Origin: Aliivibrio sp. EL58
Lineage (GTDB): Bacteria; Pseudomonadota; Gammaproteobacteria; Enterobacterales; Vibrionaceae
Reading direction: 5' to 3'
Assembly (NCBI RefSeq): GCF_900312675.1
Contig: NZ_OMPC01000012.1
Coordinates: 171,700 to 235,699, forward strand
DNA: 64,000 nt
In this document: positions 1 to 9,910 of the stretch, one piece after another
Layout: every line of letters starts with the position of its first letter
Position numbering within the stretch: the stretch's first letter is position 1
Position numbers and translations under genes: made by a program
The notes under the pieces: generated by a model
Told to the model about the DNA's origin: nothing
The model's input: only the letters and a program-made list of their open reading frames with translations
Database searches by the model: none

Positions 1-893
1 GCTAATACATTCATACCTAGCCAAACACTACGACGGCGAGCTGATTTAACCACGGGAGCAAAGGTATCTTCTTCGTCATCCATACCCGCCATACTCATCA
101 TTGAGTGTTCAGCGTCTTCACGAATAACATCGACAACATCATCAATGGTAATACGACCAAGCAGCAAGAGGTTTTCATCAACAACAGGCGCGGATACCCA
201 ATTACGACGCTCAAATAGATTAGCAACTTCACCATCGTCAGTATTTACTGGAATGGCCTCATCAGCATCACCCATAACTTCACTAACCAGAATATCGGGT
301 TGAGTGGTTAACAGAGTCGCTAAAGATAAGTGGCCGATGAGTCGACTTTCTTCATCAAGGACATACAGGGCATCGGTTGAATCGGGAAGCTCGCTTTTCA
401 TGCGTAAGTAACGCAATACAACATCGATTTCAACATCAGCACGGATGGTGATGAAATCGGTATTCATCATCCCACCGGCGGTATCTTCTGGATAAGACAG
501 TGCTGTTTCGACACGGAATCGATCAACCGTGTCCATCTGGCTTAATATTTCACGTGAGACGTCATGAGGTAAGCTACGAAGAACGTAAGCGACATCATCT
601 GTCTCCATACCTTCTGTTGCTTCTACAATGCTCTGTGGAGCCATTTGTGAAACAATTCCGTCTTTTACGCCTTCGGAAAGTTCGTCAAGGATCTCACCGT
701 AATCTTCAGGATCGGTCAGTTGCCATAATACATTACGGCTTTTTCTGGGTGAGGCTTCTAATAGATGGGCAATATCCTCGGGTTCCATGTCTTGTAATAA
801 ACGACGTACATGGACAAACATCCCACTATCAAGCGCATTAGATACTTCTTGAAGAGTTTGATGGGTTTGATCGAAATCTGGTTGTTCTTGCAT
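1..893 (-). CDS. mgtE: Magnesium transporter MgtE, N-terminal part (gene runs off the left edge)
   Basis: The first 297 codons of a minus-strand gene are visible and the rest lies beyond the window. MgtE is an inner-membrane Mg2+ channel gated by a cytosolic domain. The visible part is only that cytosolic region: an acidic helical N domain (about residues 1-130, with the stretch LLQDMEPEDIAHLLEASP) and then two CBS domains (about 135-250) that sense Mg2+. The membrane helices would follow off the edge. The start ATG has a strong GGGGGAGAG ribosome site just upstream. It is the gene downstream of ptsO on the same strand, 135 bp away. Family assignment is confident from the N domain plus paired CBS domains. 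Confidence 0.9.
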   Translation of the reverse strand, partial: MQEQPDFDQTHQTLQEVSNALDSGMFVHVRRLLQDMEPEDIAHLLEASPRKSRNVLWQLTDPEDYGEILDELSEGVKDGIVSQMAPQSIVEATEGMETDDVAYVLRSLPHDVSREILSQMDTVDRFRVETALSYPEDTAGGMMNTDFITIRADVEIDVVLRYLRMKSELPDSTDALYVLDEESRLIGHLSLATLLTTQPDILVSEVMGDADEAIPVNTDDGEVANLFERRNWVSAPVVDENLLLLGRITIDDVVDVIREDAEHSMMSMAGMDDEEDTFAPVVKSARRRSVWLGMNVL

Positions 894-1028
894 TCTCTCC
901 CCCATAAAAGACTGATTAACTGAGTATAGTCAATCTAAATAATGGGCAGAATAGTAACGCAATTTTAGAAAGGAAATAAGATAAATTTGTGAAGATTAGG
1001 TCAAAGAAGAGAAGGGATGAGTAAATAC

Positions 1029-1307
1029 TCACTCATCCTCATCAAAACCGGCTTCAATAAGCTCACAAATAGCAGAAAGTGCTTGTTCTGCATCTGGGCC
1101 ATCAGCGGAAACATCGACGTATTGACCTTGCGCTGAGTCCAACATAAGTAAGCCCATTACACCATCTGCCGTTGCTTGTTTATTTTCATCATTGGTTAAT
1201 GTAATGATGGCATCAAAGCTTTGCGCCATCTCAACCAATTTGATCGCTGCTCTGGCATGTAAACCAAGGCGGTTTTTTATCAATAGGTGACGAGATGAGA
1301 TAGGCAT
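1029..1307 (-). CDS. ptsO: Nitrogen-PTS phosphocarrier protein NPr
   Basis: NPr is the HPr-like phosphocarrier of the nitrogen phosphotransferase system. It passes phosphate from EI-Ntr (PtsP) to EIIA-Ntr (PtsN, encoded two genes upstream). The 92-residue protein has the HPr fold signature [10 protein letters not shown], with the phosphorylated histidine at about His17, and a second motif [10 protein letters not shown] around the regulatory-serine region. It follows rapZ with a 2-bp gap, so it is translated from the same rpoN-distal transcript. In E. coli the same order (hpf-ptsN-rapZ-npr) is found. NPr rather than sugar-PTS HPr is favoured by this position and by the acidic C-terminus. Confidence 0.93.
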   Translation of the reverse strand: MPISSRHLLIKNRLGLHARAAIKLVEMAQSFDAIITLTNDENKQATADGVMGLLMLDSAQGQYVDVSADGPDAEQALSAICELIEAGFDEDE

Positions 1308-1309
1308 GA

Positions 1310-2164
1310 TTAATGTCTCTCTAATGTTTTATGACGGATCTGAACTTGCTGCCCTTGCTGCTTAAAATACTCACCGAGTTGTTGAGTAATGTAGACGGAA
1401 CGATGCTGACCACCAGTACAACCAATCGCGACAGTTAGATAGCTGCGATTGTTTTTTTCTAAGGCAGGTAGCCAAGTGGTAAGAAAGGTTTGAATTTGTT
1501 CTTTTAATTGAATCACATCATCGTGTTTTTCTAAATAATCCGCTACGGGTTTATCTAAGCCTGTCATGGGCCTTAAACTTGGTTCCCAGTGAGGATTAGG
1601 TAAGAAGCGCACATCAAATACATAATCAGCATCTGTCGGTAAACCGTGTTTAAAACCAAAAGATTCAAACACCATTACCAATTCTTTTGATTCACGGCCG
1701 AGAATTCGAGATCGCAGTGTTTCACTTAAATCATGGATGGACTTTGTGGTGGTATCGAGAACTAAATCAGCTTCTTCTTTAAAATCACTTAAAATGTTTT
1801 TCTCTAGAGCGACCGCTTGTTCTAATGAGCATTGTTCTTCAGTTAAAGAAAGCGGATGTAAACGGCGAGTTTCACTATAGCGTTTAATTAACTCTTTATC
1901 TTCGGCGTCGAGGAAAATCACGGTCACGTCGTGGGTTTGTTTTAATTCACTTAAGGTGTTTGTTAATAGTGAGGGATCTTTTGGTAAATTACGGATATCG
2001 ACACTAACAGCGACATTTTGAGTACTGTGCTGAATTGACTCTACAAATTGAGTAAGTAGGTCAATGGGTAAGTTGTCGACGCAATAATAGCCTAAATCTT
2101 CCAATACTCGTAGTGCAACAGATTTTCCTGCCCCTGAATTACCACTAACAACCATGAGTTTCAT
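1310..2164 (-). CDS. rapZ: RNase adapter / nucleotide-binding protein RapZ
   Basis: RapZ (YhbJ/YvcJ family) binds nucleotides. In enterobacteria it guides the small RNA GlmZ to RNase E, so controlling glucosamine-6-phosphate synthase and cell-wall precursor supply. The 284-residue protein has an N-terminal Walker A loop (GNSGAGKS, residues 8-15) and the conserved C-terminal RNA/metabolite-binding segment [10 protein letters not shown]. Length matches the family. It lies between ptsN (18 bp upstream) and ptsO. Whether the GlmY/GlmZ circuit operates in this organism cannot be seen here; the enzyme family is clear, the role is by analogy. Confidence 0.93.
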   Translation of the reverse strand: MKLMVVSGNSGAGKSVALRVLEDLGYYCVDNLPIDLLTQFVESIQHSTQNVAVSVDIRNLPKDPSLLTNTLSELKQTHDVTVIFLDAEDKELIKRYSETRRLHPLSLTEEQCSLEQAVALEKNILSDFKEEADLVLDTTTKSIHDLSETLRSRILGRESKELVMVFESFGFKHGLPTDADYVFDVRFLPNPHWEPSLRPMTGLDKPVADYLEKHDDVIQLKEQIQTFLTTWLPALEKNNRSYLTVAIGCTGGQHRSVYITQQLGEYFKQQGQQVQIRHKTLERH

Positions 2165-2182
2165 TTTACGACCTTAGAATCT

Positions 2183-2626
2183 TTAAGAGGTGAATATTTG
2201 ATACAGTTCTTGGTCATTTTCGGCGTGGCGAAGTTGACGTAAAACTTGCTTGTCATTGAGTTTTTCTGCAACACTAGAAAGTGTTTTTAAGTGCAATTTA
2301 CACTGCTCATCAGGGACAAGTAAGGCAAAAAGAACATCAACAGGGCGATTATCTATCGCATCAAATTCAATAGGTTCTTGGCACTGAAGTAAAACCGCGA
2401 CGGCATTATCACAGTTAAAAATACGACCATGAGGAATGGCAATACCATTACCAATGCCGGTACTTCCCATTTTCTCTCGGTTTAATAAACTTTCAAATAA
2501 CTCTTGAGGGTTTTGACCAATGTGAGGGGCTGCAATTTCACTAATAAGTTCTAATGCGCGTTTTTTGCTTGTGCATTGGACTGCACTTTTGGTGCAATCC
2601 AATGAAAGAATGGTGCTTAATTGCAT
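2183..2626 (-). CDS. ptsN: Nitrogen-PTS EIIA component PtsN
   Basis: PtsN is the terminal phosphoacceptor of the nitrogen PTS. It regulates potassium uptake, sigma-54-dependent and other processes according to its phosphorylation state. The 147-residue EIIA fructose/mannitol-type domain carries the active histidine at about His66 in GIGNGIAIPHGR. It sits 1 bp from hpf and 18 bp from rapZ in the rpoN operon, the usual arrangement, so the phosphorelay partners PtsN and NPr are co-transcribed. Length and motif fit the family. Confidence 0.94.
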   Translation of the reverse strand: MQLSTILSLDCTKSAVQCTSKKRALELISEIAAPHIGQNPQELFESLLNREKMGSTGIGNGIAIPHGRIFNCDNAVAVLLQCQEPIEFDAIDNRPVDVLFALLVPDEQCKLHLKTLSSVAEKLNDKQVLRQLRHAENDQELYQIFTS

Positions 2627-2627
2627 G

Positions 2628-2915
2628 TTAATGGCTACTTAGTTTTTCTTTATGTTTATTGAGTTGGCGAACGAGTTTATCCACCAAACCATCAATGGCT
2701 GCATACATATCTTCTGCGTCAGAATGGGCGTGTATGTCACCTTGATTTACATGAAGAGTTGCTTCTGCGATATGAAGTACTTTTTCTAATTTTAATACTA
2801 CATGGACATTATTAATGTGTTCAAAAAAACGGTCTAACTTTTGGAATTTGGTATCGACGTACTCACGTAGGCTATCGGTTAGTTCGACGTTTTGACCTGT
2901 AATGTTTATTTGCAT
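2628..2915 (-). CDS. hpf: Ribosome hibernation promoting factor HPF (short form)
   Basis: HPF binds the decoding centre of the 30S subunit in stationary phase and promotes 100S ribosome dimers. The 95-residue protein matches the short-form HPF/YfiA fold: MQINITGQNVELTDSLREYV at the N-terminus and a basic C-terminus. It lacks the extra C-terminal dimerisation domain of long HPF, so the organism should also need RMF, which is not in this window. It is 19 bp downstream of rpoN, the standard position. Confidence 0.93.
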   Translation of the reverse strand: MQINITGQNVELTDSLREYVDTKFQKLDRFFEHINNVHVVLKLEKVLHIAEATLHVNQGDIHAHSDAEDMYAAIDGLVDKLVRQLNKHKEKLSSH

Positions 2916-2934
2916 AACACTTCCTTTCTGTTAA

Positions 2935-4404
2935 TTAAAGTAAACGCTTACGCTGATTCGATGGGGAAATACCCAGAGATTCACGATATTTAGCTATGGT
3001 ACGTCGTGCAACTTGGATCCCTTGCTCAGCTAATAAGGTTGCGATTTTACTGTCACTTAACGGTTTGGCTTGATTCTCAGCCGCGACCAACTTTTTCACT
3101 AGTGCCCGAATTGCAGTTGATGAGCATTCACCACCATTGTCCGTACTAACATGACTAGAGAAGAAATATTTTAATTCAAAAATACCGCGAGGGGTATGCA
3201 TGAATTTTTGTGTTGTTACACGAGATATAGTGGACTCATGCATTTCAACATCCAAAGCGATGTCATTGAGTACCATCGGTTTCATCGCTTCTTCACCATA
3301 TTCGAAGAAATCTTGCTGATGTTCAACTATACAACGTGCAACTTTGAGCAGCGTCTCGTTTCTACTCTCTAAGCTCTTAATTAACCACTTTGCCTCTTGC
3401 AAATTGGTTCGAATAAATTGTCCGTCAGGGCTGTTACCTAAACCTTTACCTAGTGCGGCATATTCTGCGTTTACTTTTAGGCGAGGGACACTGTCTGGAT
3501 TAATCGTTACTACCCATTTTCCATTATGCTTAAAGACCGAAACGTCTGGGATTACATACTCAGTGTCTGTATCAATGACACGGTTACCAGGTCTTGGGTC
3601 AAGCTGATGAATTAGCATCATGACTTGCTTTAAGTCATTTTCTTTAAGCTTAGTCTCTTTTGCTAACTGTCGGTAGTCACGATTACCTAATAAATTGATG
3701 TGTTTGGTTAAGATCAATCTTGTTTCTGGTAGCCATGGGGTATTTTCTGGGTAGGTTGCGAGTTGTAACATTAAGCATTCTGCAAGATCGCGAGAAGCAA
3801 CACCTAATGGATCGAACTGTTGGATGCGCTTTAATACCGCTTCAACTTCATCCATTTCAACATCATCATTACCGACGCTCTCTAACACATCATCAAGGCT
3901 GATTGTTAGATAACCATAATCATCTAATGACTCAATGATAGTAGTTGCAATAGTACGATCAATCTCACTGAAAGGGGTTAAATCAGCCTGCCACATTAAA
4001 TAGTCTTGCAGACTTTCAGTCGTTTCACCTTGATATAATGGCGTATCGTCATCAATCGCTAACCCTGTACTGCCACTGTTTGCGCTATAAACGTCATCCC
4101 AGCTCGCATCCATTTCAAGCTCTTCTGAAATATTATTACTATCAATAATATCAGTGCTGTCAGTGACAGGATCTTCTTGTTCTGCTGTTGCGGTTTCTTT
4201 TTCTGGTGTCGGCTCTGGAGATAATAAACTTTCAGGCGTACTTAATTGCTCTTCTTCAACATCAAGGAGAGGATTAGAGTCGAGAGCTTCTTGAATCTCT
4301 TGCTGTAGGTCAAGGGTCGACAACTGTAATAATCGAATTGCTTGCTGCAACTGAGGCGTCATAGCAAGTTGTTGGCCCATTTTTAACTGAAGAGATGCTT
4401 TCAT
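2935..4404 (-). CDS. rpoN: RNA polymerase sigma-54 factor RpoN
   Basis: Sigma-54 directs RNA polymerase to -24/-12 promoters activated by AAA+ enhancer-binding proteins. In vibrios these include nitrogen, flagellar and quorum-sensing genes. The 489-residue protein shows the three expected parts: a glutamine/leucine-rich region I (residues 1-45), an acidic linker (about 50-125), and the core-binding and DNA-binding regions ending in the RpoN box [10 protein letters not shown] (about 466-475), with Ile in place of the common Val. It lies 24 bp downstream of lptB, the classic lptB-rpoN-hpf-ptsN order. Complete and unremarkable. Confidence 0.97.
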   Translation of the reverse strand: MKASLQLKMGQQLAMTPQLQQAIRLLQLSTLDLQQEIQEALDSNPLLDVEEEQLSTPESLLSPEPTPEKETATAEQEDPVTDSTDIIDSNNISEELEMDASWDDVYSANSGSTGLAIDDDTPLYQGETTESLQDYLMWQADLTPFSEIDRTIATTIIESLDDYGYLTISLDDVLESVGNDDVEMDEVEAVLKRIQQFDPLGVASRDLAECLMLQLATYPENTPWLPETRLILTKHINLLGNRDYRQLAKETKLKENDLKQVMMLIHQLDPRPGNRVIDTDTEYVIPDVSVFKHNGKWVVTINPDSVPRLKVNAEYAALGKGLGNSPDGQFIRTNLQEAKWLIKSLESRNETLLKVARCIVEHQQDFFEYGEEAMKPMVLNDIALDVEMHESTISRVTTQKFMHTPRGIFELKYFFSSHVSTDNGGECSSTAIRALVKKLVAAENQAKPLSDSKIATLLAEQGIQVARRTIAKYRESLGISPSNQRKRLL

Positions 4405-4428
4405 TATATAGTGATACCTTTATATAAA

Positions 4429-5154
4429 TTACAACTTAAACTGATCACCAAGATAAACGCGTTTAACGTGTTCATCATTTAATACATGGTCAGGAGTCCC
4501 ATTGGCAATCATATGGCCTTGGCTTACGATGTAAGCGTGCTCACATACATCAAGTGTTTCACGAACGTTATGGTCTGTAATTAACACACCTAAACCGCGA
4601 TCTCGTAAATGTTGAATGATTTTTTTGATATCGATTACAGAAATAGGATCGACACCAGCAAAAGGTTCATCAAGTAGAATGAACTTTGGATTTGCAGCTA
4701 GTGCGCGCGCAATTTCAACTCGACGACGTTCGCCACCTGAAAGCGCCATACCATTACTGTTACGAATATGCTGAATATTGAACTCATCTAATAACTCTTC
4801 AAGCTTATCTAAGCGCTCTGCTTTTGATAAATCTTTACGAGTTTGAAGTACCGCCATTATGTTATCAAAAACAGAAAGCTTTCTGAAAATAGAGGCTTCT
4901 TGAGGTAGGTAGCCTATCCCCATTTTTGATCTGTTATGCATTGGCTGTAATGAAATATCAACACCATCAATAGTGATCGACCCTTCATCACGAGAGACAA
5001 GACCAACTATCATATAGAAAGAGGTTGTTTTACCCGCACCATTTGGTCCTAGTAAGCCAACAATTTTCCCTGATTCAACCGTTAAACTTACATCGGAAAC
5101 CACTTTACGGCTGCCGTAGGTTTTTGCGAGATTTTTCGCTTCTAATATAGCCAT
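4429..5154 (-). CDS. lptB: LPS export ABC transporter ATPase LptB
   Basis: LptB is the cytoplasmic ATPase that, with LptF and LptG (encoded at 26.7-28.9 kb in this window), extracts LPS from the inner membrane and pushes it along the LptC-LptA bridge. The 241-residue protein has Walker A GPNGAGKT (36-43), signature LSGGE (138-142) and Walker [12 protein letters not shown] (160-170). It begins 2 bp after lptA, in the order lptC-lptA-lptB-rpoN known from E. coli. Confidence 0.96.
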   Translation of the reverse strand: MAILEAKNLAKTYGSRKVVSDVSLTVESGKIVGLLGPNGAGKTTSFYMIVGLVSRDEGSITIDGVDISLQPMHNRSKMGIGYLPQEASIFRKLSVFDNIMAVLQTRKDLSKAERLDKLEELLDEFNIQHIRNSNGMALSGGERRRVEIARALAANPKFILLDEPFAGVDPISVIDIKKIIQHLRDRGLGVLITDHNVRETLDVCEHAYIVSQGHMIANGTPDHVLNDEHVKRVYLGDQFKL

Positions 5155-5156
5155 AA

Positions 5157-5654
5157 TTATTTATTGTTTAATTGAGTTGGTTGAAGAATAGTAGTAACAC
5201 GTTCGTCTTTACCACCATCAGCAATTAATTTTTGAGTTTTCATATTATAGGTAATCACTTTACCCTTAATGATACTGTCGTCCTGCTTTAGTTCAGCTTT
5301 GTTGGTCATCTTTAGAAATTCTTTTTCTAATTCGTAACGGAGCTTATCAGCTTTACCTTTTAAGGTTTTACCGTCATCGGTTAGCTGGCTAAAACGAGCA
5401 GGATTGCCATAAGCTTCTAATATTTCACGACCTTCTTGTCCTTGAGGACGGATAACGATTAACTTATCAGCGAAGATCTCAATACTGCCTTGCTTTAAAG
5501 TAACATCACCAATAAACGTAACTTGGTTGCTTTGCATATCAAAACTTTGTGAATTTGAATTAATGTGAATTGGTTGCTCTGTGTCGCTGCTTAGCGCCCA
5601 ACTTGGCGAGCTTAATAGTAAGCCAGCAAGTAGACTAATGTGTGAAAGCTTCAT
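5157..5654 (-). CDS. lptA: Periplasmic LPS-bridge protein LptA
   Basis: LptA polymerises into the periplasmic bridge that carries LPS to the outer membrane. I place the start at the ATG at 5654 (165 residues), because an AAGGT ribosome site precedes it and the product then opens directly with a Sec signal peptide ([20 protein letters not shown], cleavage near residue 20). An ATG five codons upstream (5669) is possible. The mature part shows the OstA/LptA beta-jellyroll pattern, such as [20 protein letters not shown]. It overlaps lptC by about 20 bp, indicating coupled translation. Confidence 0.93.
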   Translation of the reverse strand: MKLSHISLLAGLLLSSPSWALSSDTEQPIHINSNSQSFDMQSNQVTFIGDVTLKQGSIEIFADKLIVIRPQGQEGREILEAYGNPARFSQLTDDGKTLKGKADKLRYELEKEFLKMTNKAELKQDDSIIKGKVITYNMKTQKLIADGGKDERVTTILQPTQLNNK

Positions 5655-6198
5655 AGATACCTTGTACATTCTCTAATAGGGTCGTTTGTTGGGTGGTAAA
5701 ATTACCTTTCATTCCAACGCCTGTTGTTTCAAACGTTGGGCCAACAAGGTTAACGACATCCTCTGTCGTGAAATCTTTAGTTGATAGTTGTATTGTTATA
5801 CTGTCTGTTGTCATGGTGTCAAAGGCGGCTTCAGGCAGTAAATTTTTAACGATTACATTACCACTCAAATAAAGCTCATGCTGTTTATTGAGTACGCCAG
5901 TGTCAGAAATTATTTCCCACTCTTTTAATTCGCCATCTTTAAAAACAAAAAGATGCGGAATGGTAAAGTTAGTCTCTCCTGTTTTTGCAAAACGAGCGAG
6001 AGCTTTAGCATTAATCTGATAATTACGAACACCGCTTTCATCATAATTATTATTGCTTACGTTACTGCCAGTAAAAACAGGAACTTGTTGATCAGGCACT
6101 ATTTGTTGGTCACTTTGAGCATACTCATAATATAAGTAATAGCCTGACCAACTGGAGATCATCAATAATATTGTCATGAAAAGGTGTTTTAAGGTCAT
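5635..6198 (-). CDS. lptC: LPS export protein LptC
   Basis: LptC is a bitopic inner-membrane protein that receives LPS from LptBFG and hands it to LptA. The 187-residue product has one N-terminal membrane segment (about residues 5-27) followed by a periplasmic LptA-like beta domain. Sequence within this family is weakly conserved, so the call rests on length, topology and its place between kdsC and lptA. Its ATG overlaps the kdsC stop (ATGA, 4 bp). Confidence 0.92.
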   Translation of the reverse strand: MTLKHLFMTILLMISSWSGYYLYYEYAQSDQQIVPDQQVPVFTGSNVSNNNYDESGVRNYQINAKALARFAKTGETNFTIPHLFVFKDGELKEWEIISDTGVLNKQHELYLSGNVIVKNLLPEAAFDTMTTDSITIQLSTKDFTTEDVVNLVGPTFETTGVGMKGNFTTQQTTLLENVQGIYEAFTH

Positions 6199-6755
6199 AT
6201 ACTTAGACCTTTATGCTGCTCTAATTCACCTTTCGCTTCTAGGATTAGATCACTCACTTCACGAACGGCACCATGACCACCTTTAATCGTAGTCACATAG
6301 TTTGCGCGTTGCACCAGTAATGGATGTCCATCAGAGACGCAGACTTTTAAGGCGACCTTTTCCATTACAGGCCAATCAATTAGGTCATCACCAATATAAC
6401 CAGTATGTTCTGGCGCTATATTGAGTTTAGTTAAAATATCTTGGTAGGCTTGCAGTTTATTGTCTTGTCCTTGGTAAATTAATTTAATACCAAGTGCTGT
6501 CATACGGTTTTCAACAATTTTAGAATTACGGCCCGTGATGATGGCAATTTCTACGCCTGCAGACATTAAAGACTTAACGCCGTAGCCATCACGAGTGTGG
6601 AAGGTTTTTAGTTCTTCACCGTCGTTGCCCATATAGACAAGACCATCAGAAAATACGCCATCAACATCGCAGATCAACAACTTAATGTTTTTTGCAATAT
6701 TGAACACAGTTTCGTCGACATTACCGTAGAGTGTTGAAATGAATTTAGTCGTCAT
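6195..6755 (-). CDS. kdsC: 3-deoxy-D-manno-octulosonate 8-phosphate phosphatase KdsC
   Basis: KdsC removes phosphate from Kdo-8-phosphate, giving Kdo for the LPS inner core. It is a small HAD-superfamily phosphatase: motif I DVDGVFSDG has the catalytic aspartates at about Asp30 and Asp32, and the later IGDDLIDWPVM supplies the Mg2+ ligands. The protein (186 residues) has no cap domain, as expected for this tetrameric subfamily. Its start overlaps the kdsD stop by one base (TAATG), so the two successive steps of Kdo synthesis are translationally coupled. Confidence 0.95.
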   Translation of the reverse strand: MTTKFISTLYGNVDETVFNIAKNIKLLICDVDGVFSDGLVYMGNDGEELKTFHTRDGYGVKSLMSAGVEIAIITGRNSKIVENRMTALGIKLIYQGQDNKLQAYQDILTKLNIAPEHTGYIGDDLIDWPVMEKVALKVCVSDGHPLLVQRANYVTTIKGGHGAVREVSDLILEAKGELEQHKGLSI

Positions 6756-7729
6756 TACATTACTCCTGCTTTTAGTAAATCATGCATATTAAGGGCTCCG
6801 ACTAAACGATGGTTTTCATCGCATAGCAATAGGCCATTAATCTTCTTATCTTGCATTAAGTTCAAGCCTTCAACCGCCAGTAGATTTGGGTTAGCAACCG
6901 CTGGCGAGTGCGTCATGACTTCACCAATCGTTTGAGTATGAATATCAATGCGGTTATCGAGCAGGCGACGTAAATCACCATCAGTAAAGATACCAATGAC
7001 TCTTTGCTCACCATCAACAATTGCTGTCATACCAAGTCCTTTTTCAGAGACTTCCAGCAATGCCGTTTTAATTAAAGCATCTTCAGTTACCATTGGTAGC
7101 TCATCATCTTTATGCATGATATCAGACAATAATAGCAGTAATTTACGACCTAGAGCGCCACCGGGATGGGATAATGCAAAATCATCAGCGGTAAAGCCTT
7201 TCGCTTGTAAAAGAGCGACAGCAAATGCATCCCCCATCGCTAAGGTTGCCGTTGTGCTTGATGTTGGTGCTAGGCCTAGAGGGCACGCTTCTTGAGGAAC
7301 GGTAATTTGTAGATTTACATCAGCGACTTTTGCCATGCTTGAATCAGGATTGCCTGTCATTGTAATCAATGTAATACCAAGGCGTTTAATTACAGGTAAT
7401 AAGGCTAAAATCTCACCAGCTTCACCTGAGTTTGAAATAGCAATCACAACATCACCTTTTTCAATCATGCCTAAATCACCATGACTTGCTTCGCCTGGGT
7501 GCACAAAAAAAGAAGGAGTACCAGTGCTTGCTAATGTAGCCGCTATTTTATTACCAATGTGTCCCGATTTCCCCATTCCCATTACAACGACTTTACGCTT
7601 ACATTCCAACATTAATTGGCATGCTTTAGTGAAATCATCATTGATGTAGTTGTTTAGCTGGGTGAGTGCATCTATTTCAATTTGAAGTACATTTTTTCCT
7701 GCAGTGCAGAAATCAAACTGAGTTGCCAT
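6755..7729 (-). CDS. kdsD: Arabinose-5-phosphate isomerase KdsD
   Basis: KdsD converts ribulose-5-phosphate to arabinose-5-phosphate, the first committed step to Kdo. The 324-residue enzyme has an N-terminal SIS sugar-isomerase domain (about 40-180, with GMGKSGHIGNKIAATLASTG) and two C-terminal CBS domains (about 205-324). It heads the kdsD-kdsC-lptC-lptA-lptB-rpoN block; a ribosome site AAAGGTGG precedes the ATG. A 204-bp gap separates it from the antiporter gene upstream, so it may have its own promoter. Confidence 0.95.
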   Translation of the reverse strand: MATQFDFCTAGKNVLQIEIDALTQLNNYINDDFTKACQLMLECKRKVVVMGMGKSGHIGNKIAATLASTGTPSFFVHPGEASHGDLGMIEKGDVVIAISNSGEAGEILALLPVIKRLGITLITMTGNPDSSMAKVADVNLQITVPQEACPLGLAPTSSTTATLAMGDAFAVALLQAKGFTADDFALSHPGGALGRKLLLLLSDIMHKDDELPMVTEDALIKTALLEVSEKGLGMTAIVDGEQRVIGIFTDGDLRRLLDNRIDIHTQTIGEVMTHSPAVANPNLLAVEGLNLMQDKKINGLLLCDENHRLVGALNMHDLLKAGVM

Positions 7730-7861
7730 CGGGGTACCACCTTTATTTTGGTTATAACAGATGTATGATTTAGATGAGTAGCGTATACAATTATTATGCC
7801 ATATACCAGAGGTAGTTCAAGGTAACAGGAGCTGTTATGGGAAGGAAGTGGATGAAAATAG

Positions 7862-7908
7862 ATAGGTTGTTAATTAATAAAGTATTTTTTACTAATTAAC
7901 AAGCCTAT
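7862..7908. terminator. AT-rich inverted repeat, probable terminator downstream of the antiporter gene
   Basis: A 10-bp perfect inverted repeat (TTGTTAATTA ... TAATTAACAA) extends to about 15 bp (ATAGG ... CCTAT) if one C bulge is allowed. The spacer is about 16 bases. It is followed on the plus strand by ATATTTTTTATTT and lies 26 bp past the stop of the minus-strand antiporter gene. The stem is almost all A/T, weaker than the other terminators in this window, so it could instead be a DNA-level palindrome. Confidence 0.45.
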
Positions 7909-7933
7909 ATTTTTTATTTAAACGGACATATTT

Positions 7934-8902
7934 TTAAATTGTGTAGAAAAGATAGCCTTGATATACCAAGAAGCACGTCACTAAGATACCACCTTCAATT
8001 CGGTTAATGCTGCGACTCTTACCTAGTGCCATAAATAGCAGTAAGATTGAAACACCCATCATGACATAAAAATCACGGCCCATTAAATCAGGGCTAATTG
8101 CTGATGGGTTGATAAGGGCAGGGATGCCCATTACTGCAAGGATATTAAAGACGTTTGAGCCGATAATATTACCAGCAGCCATATCATCTTCACCTTTTAA
8201 TACACCAGCAACAGACGCTGCAAGCTCTGGCAGACTAGTACCTAAAGCAATGATGGTCAGACCGATAACCAGATCACTCATACCGAAGTGTTTTGCGATA
8301 ACCACGGCGTTATCAATCAGCATATTAGCGCCAAGAGGAAGTAAAATAAGTCCGACAACCACCCAGAATAAGGCTGTTTTGTTTTCTACGCCTTCTGGTA
8401 TTTCTGATTCTTGCTCATCAAGCAGAATGTCCCCGTTCTTTTGCTCACTCTTACTGATGTAAAGCATAGCAACAATAAATGCAGCGAAAAGAACAATCAA
8501 TAACACACCTTCATAAAAGCCAAGGTAGTTGTTATACATGATTGCCCCAGCAAGCAAGGTTACAATCAACATGAGAGGTAATTCACGGCGGATAATGCCA
8601 GAACTGATCGCAAGCGGTTTAATTAACGCGGTAATACCTAAAATTAACGCAATATTTGCAATGTTGGAGCCTATTACATTGCCTACTGCAGTATCGGTTT
8701 TTCCATCAAGTGCAGCAGCGGCAGATACCATCATTTCTGGTGCTGATGAGCCCATCGCTAAGATAGTCATACCAATAACAAGGGGAGAGATACCGTAGTT
8801 TTTCGCTAACGCGGCAGAACCAAATACCAGTTTATCTGCGCCCCAAACAAGTAGAGAGAGGCCGACGATAAGAAGTAGAGTTGGCATGAGCAGCTCTGTC
8901 AT
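7934..8902 (-). CDS. yrbG: Calcium/sodium antiporter, CaCA family (YrbG type)
   Basis: This is a 322-residue inner-membrane cation antiporter of the CaCA family. It shows about ten hydrophobic segments arranged as two inverted halves. Each half carries the alpha-repeat ion-binding motif: GSSAPEMMVSAAAAL near residue 55 and GTSLPELAASVAGVL near residue 225, followed by the twin motifs GNVIGSNIANI and GNIIGSNVFNI. An acidic loop separates the halves (about 155-170). In E. coli the homologue likewise sits upstream of kdsD and divergent from mlaF. Substrate is by family analogy. Confidence 0.92.
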   Translation of the reverse strand: MTELLMPTLLLIVGLSLLVWGADKLVFGSAALAKNYGISPLVIGMTILAMGSSAPEMMVSAAAALDGKTDTAVGNVIGSNIANIALILGITALIKPLAISSGIIRRELPLMLIVTLLAGAIMYNNYLGFYEGVLLIVLFAAFIVAMLYISKSEQKNGDILLDEQESEIPEGVENKTALFWVVVGLILLPLGANMLIDNAVVIAKHFGMSDLVIGLTIIALGTSLPELAASVAGVLKGEDDMAAGNIIGSNVFNILAVMGIPALINPSAISPDLMGRDFYVMMGVSILLLFMALGKSRSINRIEGGILVTCFLVYQGYLFYTI

Positions 8903-9088
8903 TGTGCTAATTTCCTTTTGTAAAAGATGTTTTTATAGTTGAGTTGGGTAATTTTGACGCTTCTCTGACAAAAAGGAAAGAGAAAAGGAGGGCTTTACTT
9001 AAGGATATTCGTAAGAATGTTAAAAAAAAGAAATTGAATGGGGAACTTAACGTATACTTATAGCGGAGTTGTTAGGAAACGGTTTTGG

Positions 9089-9910
9089 ATGAATAGTATT
9101 GATATGAAAAGACAAACAACCTTAATAAAAGTAGAAAACCTGACTTTTAAGCGTGGTGAGCGAGTTATTTTTGATGACATTAGTTTGTCTGTTCCAAAAG
9201 GAAAGATTACCGCCATCATGGGGCCATCAGGGATCGGAAAAACAACCCTACTAAGGCTGATTGGTGGGCAAATCTTACCAGAGTCAGGTGATATTCATTT
9301 TGAAGAATGGAATATCCCTAAGTTAGGGCGTAAAGCCTTGTACCTTGCTCGAAATAAAATGGGGATGTTATTTCAATCAGGCGCTCTATTTACGGATATG
9401 AGTGTGTTTGATAACGTTGCTTTTCCACTACGAGAGCATACGGAATTATCAGAAGCTTTTATCCGAACGCTCGTATTATTAAAGCTTGAAGCGGTTGGAC
9501 TAAGAGGTGCGGCAGAGTTAATGCCGAGTGAACTCTCTGGCGGTATGGCTCGTCGTGCTGCTTTGGCTCGTGCTATTGCTCTGGATCCCGATTTAATTAT
9601 GTATGACGAACCTTTTGTTGGCCAAGATCCAATAACCATGGGCGTTCTAGTGGATTTAATCCGTAATTTAAATGATGCGTTGGGTTTGACTTCGGTTGTC
9701 GTCTCTCATGATGTTCCTGAAGTGATGAGTATTGCTGATCATGTCTATTTGCTTGCCAATGGTAAGGTAATTGCTCAAGGTTCTCCACAAGAGTTGGAGA
9801 ATAATCCCGATCTTCAAGTTCGACAATTTTTGGATGGACGATCCGATGGACCTGTTCCTTTTCGTTTTCCAGCTAAACCATTAGATGAGGTGCTATTTTC
9901 TCATGAGTAA
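9089..9910 (+). CDS. mlaF: Phospholipid ABC transporter ATPase MlaF
   Basis: MlaF powers the MlaFEDB inner-membrane complex, which maintains outer-membrane lipid asymmetry by moving phospholipids. Walker A is GPSGIGKTT, the signature is [15 protein letters not shown], and Walker B is [13 protein letters not shown]; the C-terminal tail [11 protein letters not shown] is typical. The open frame extends upstream to 9038. I choose the ATG at 9089 because AGGA lies 11 bp ahead and the protein then matches the family N-terminus; the ATG at 9104 is the alternative. It is first of five overlapping mla genes and diverges from the antiporter gene. Confidence 0.93.
   Translation: MNSIDMKRQTTLIKVENLTFKRGERVIFDDISLSVPKGKITAIMGPSGIGKTTLLRLIGGQILPESGDIHFEEWNIPKLGRKALYLARNKMGMLFQSGALFTDMSVFDNVAFPLREHTELSEAFIRTLVLLKLEAVGLRGAAELMPSELSGGMARRAALARAIALDPDLIMYDEPFVGQDPITMGVLVDLIRNLNDALGLTSVVVSHDVPEVMSIADHVYLLANGKVIAQGSPQELENNPDLQVRQFLDGRSDGPVPFRFPAKPLDEVLFSHE

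Noticed and set aside
6948-8462. Open frames over 100 codons antisense to kdsD and the antiporter gene
   Set aside because: They lie wholly inside well-conserved genes on the other strand and have low-complexity Ser/Arg-rich translations typical of antisense frames.
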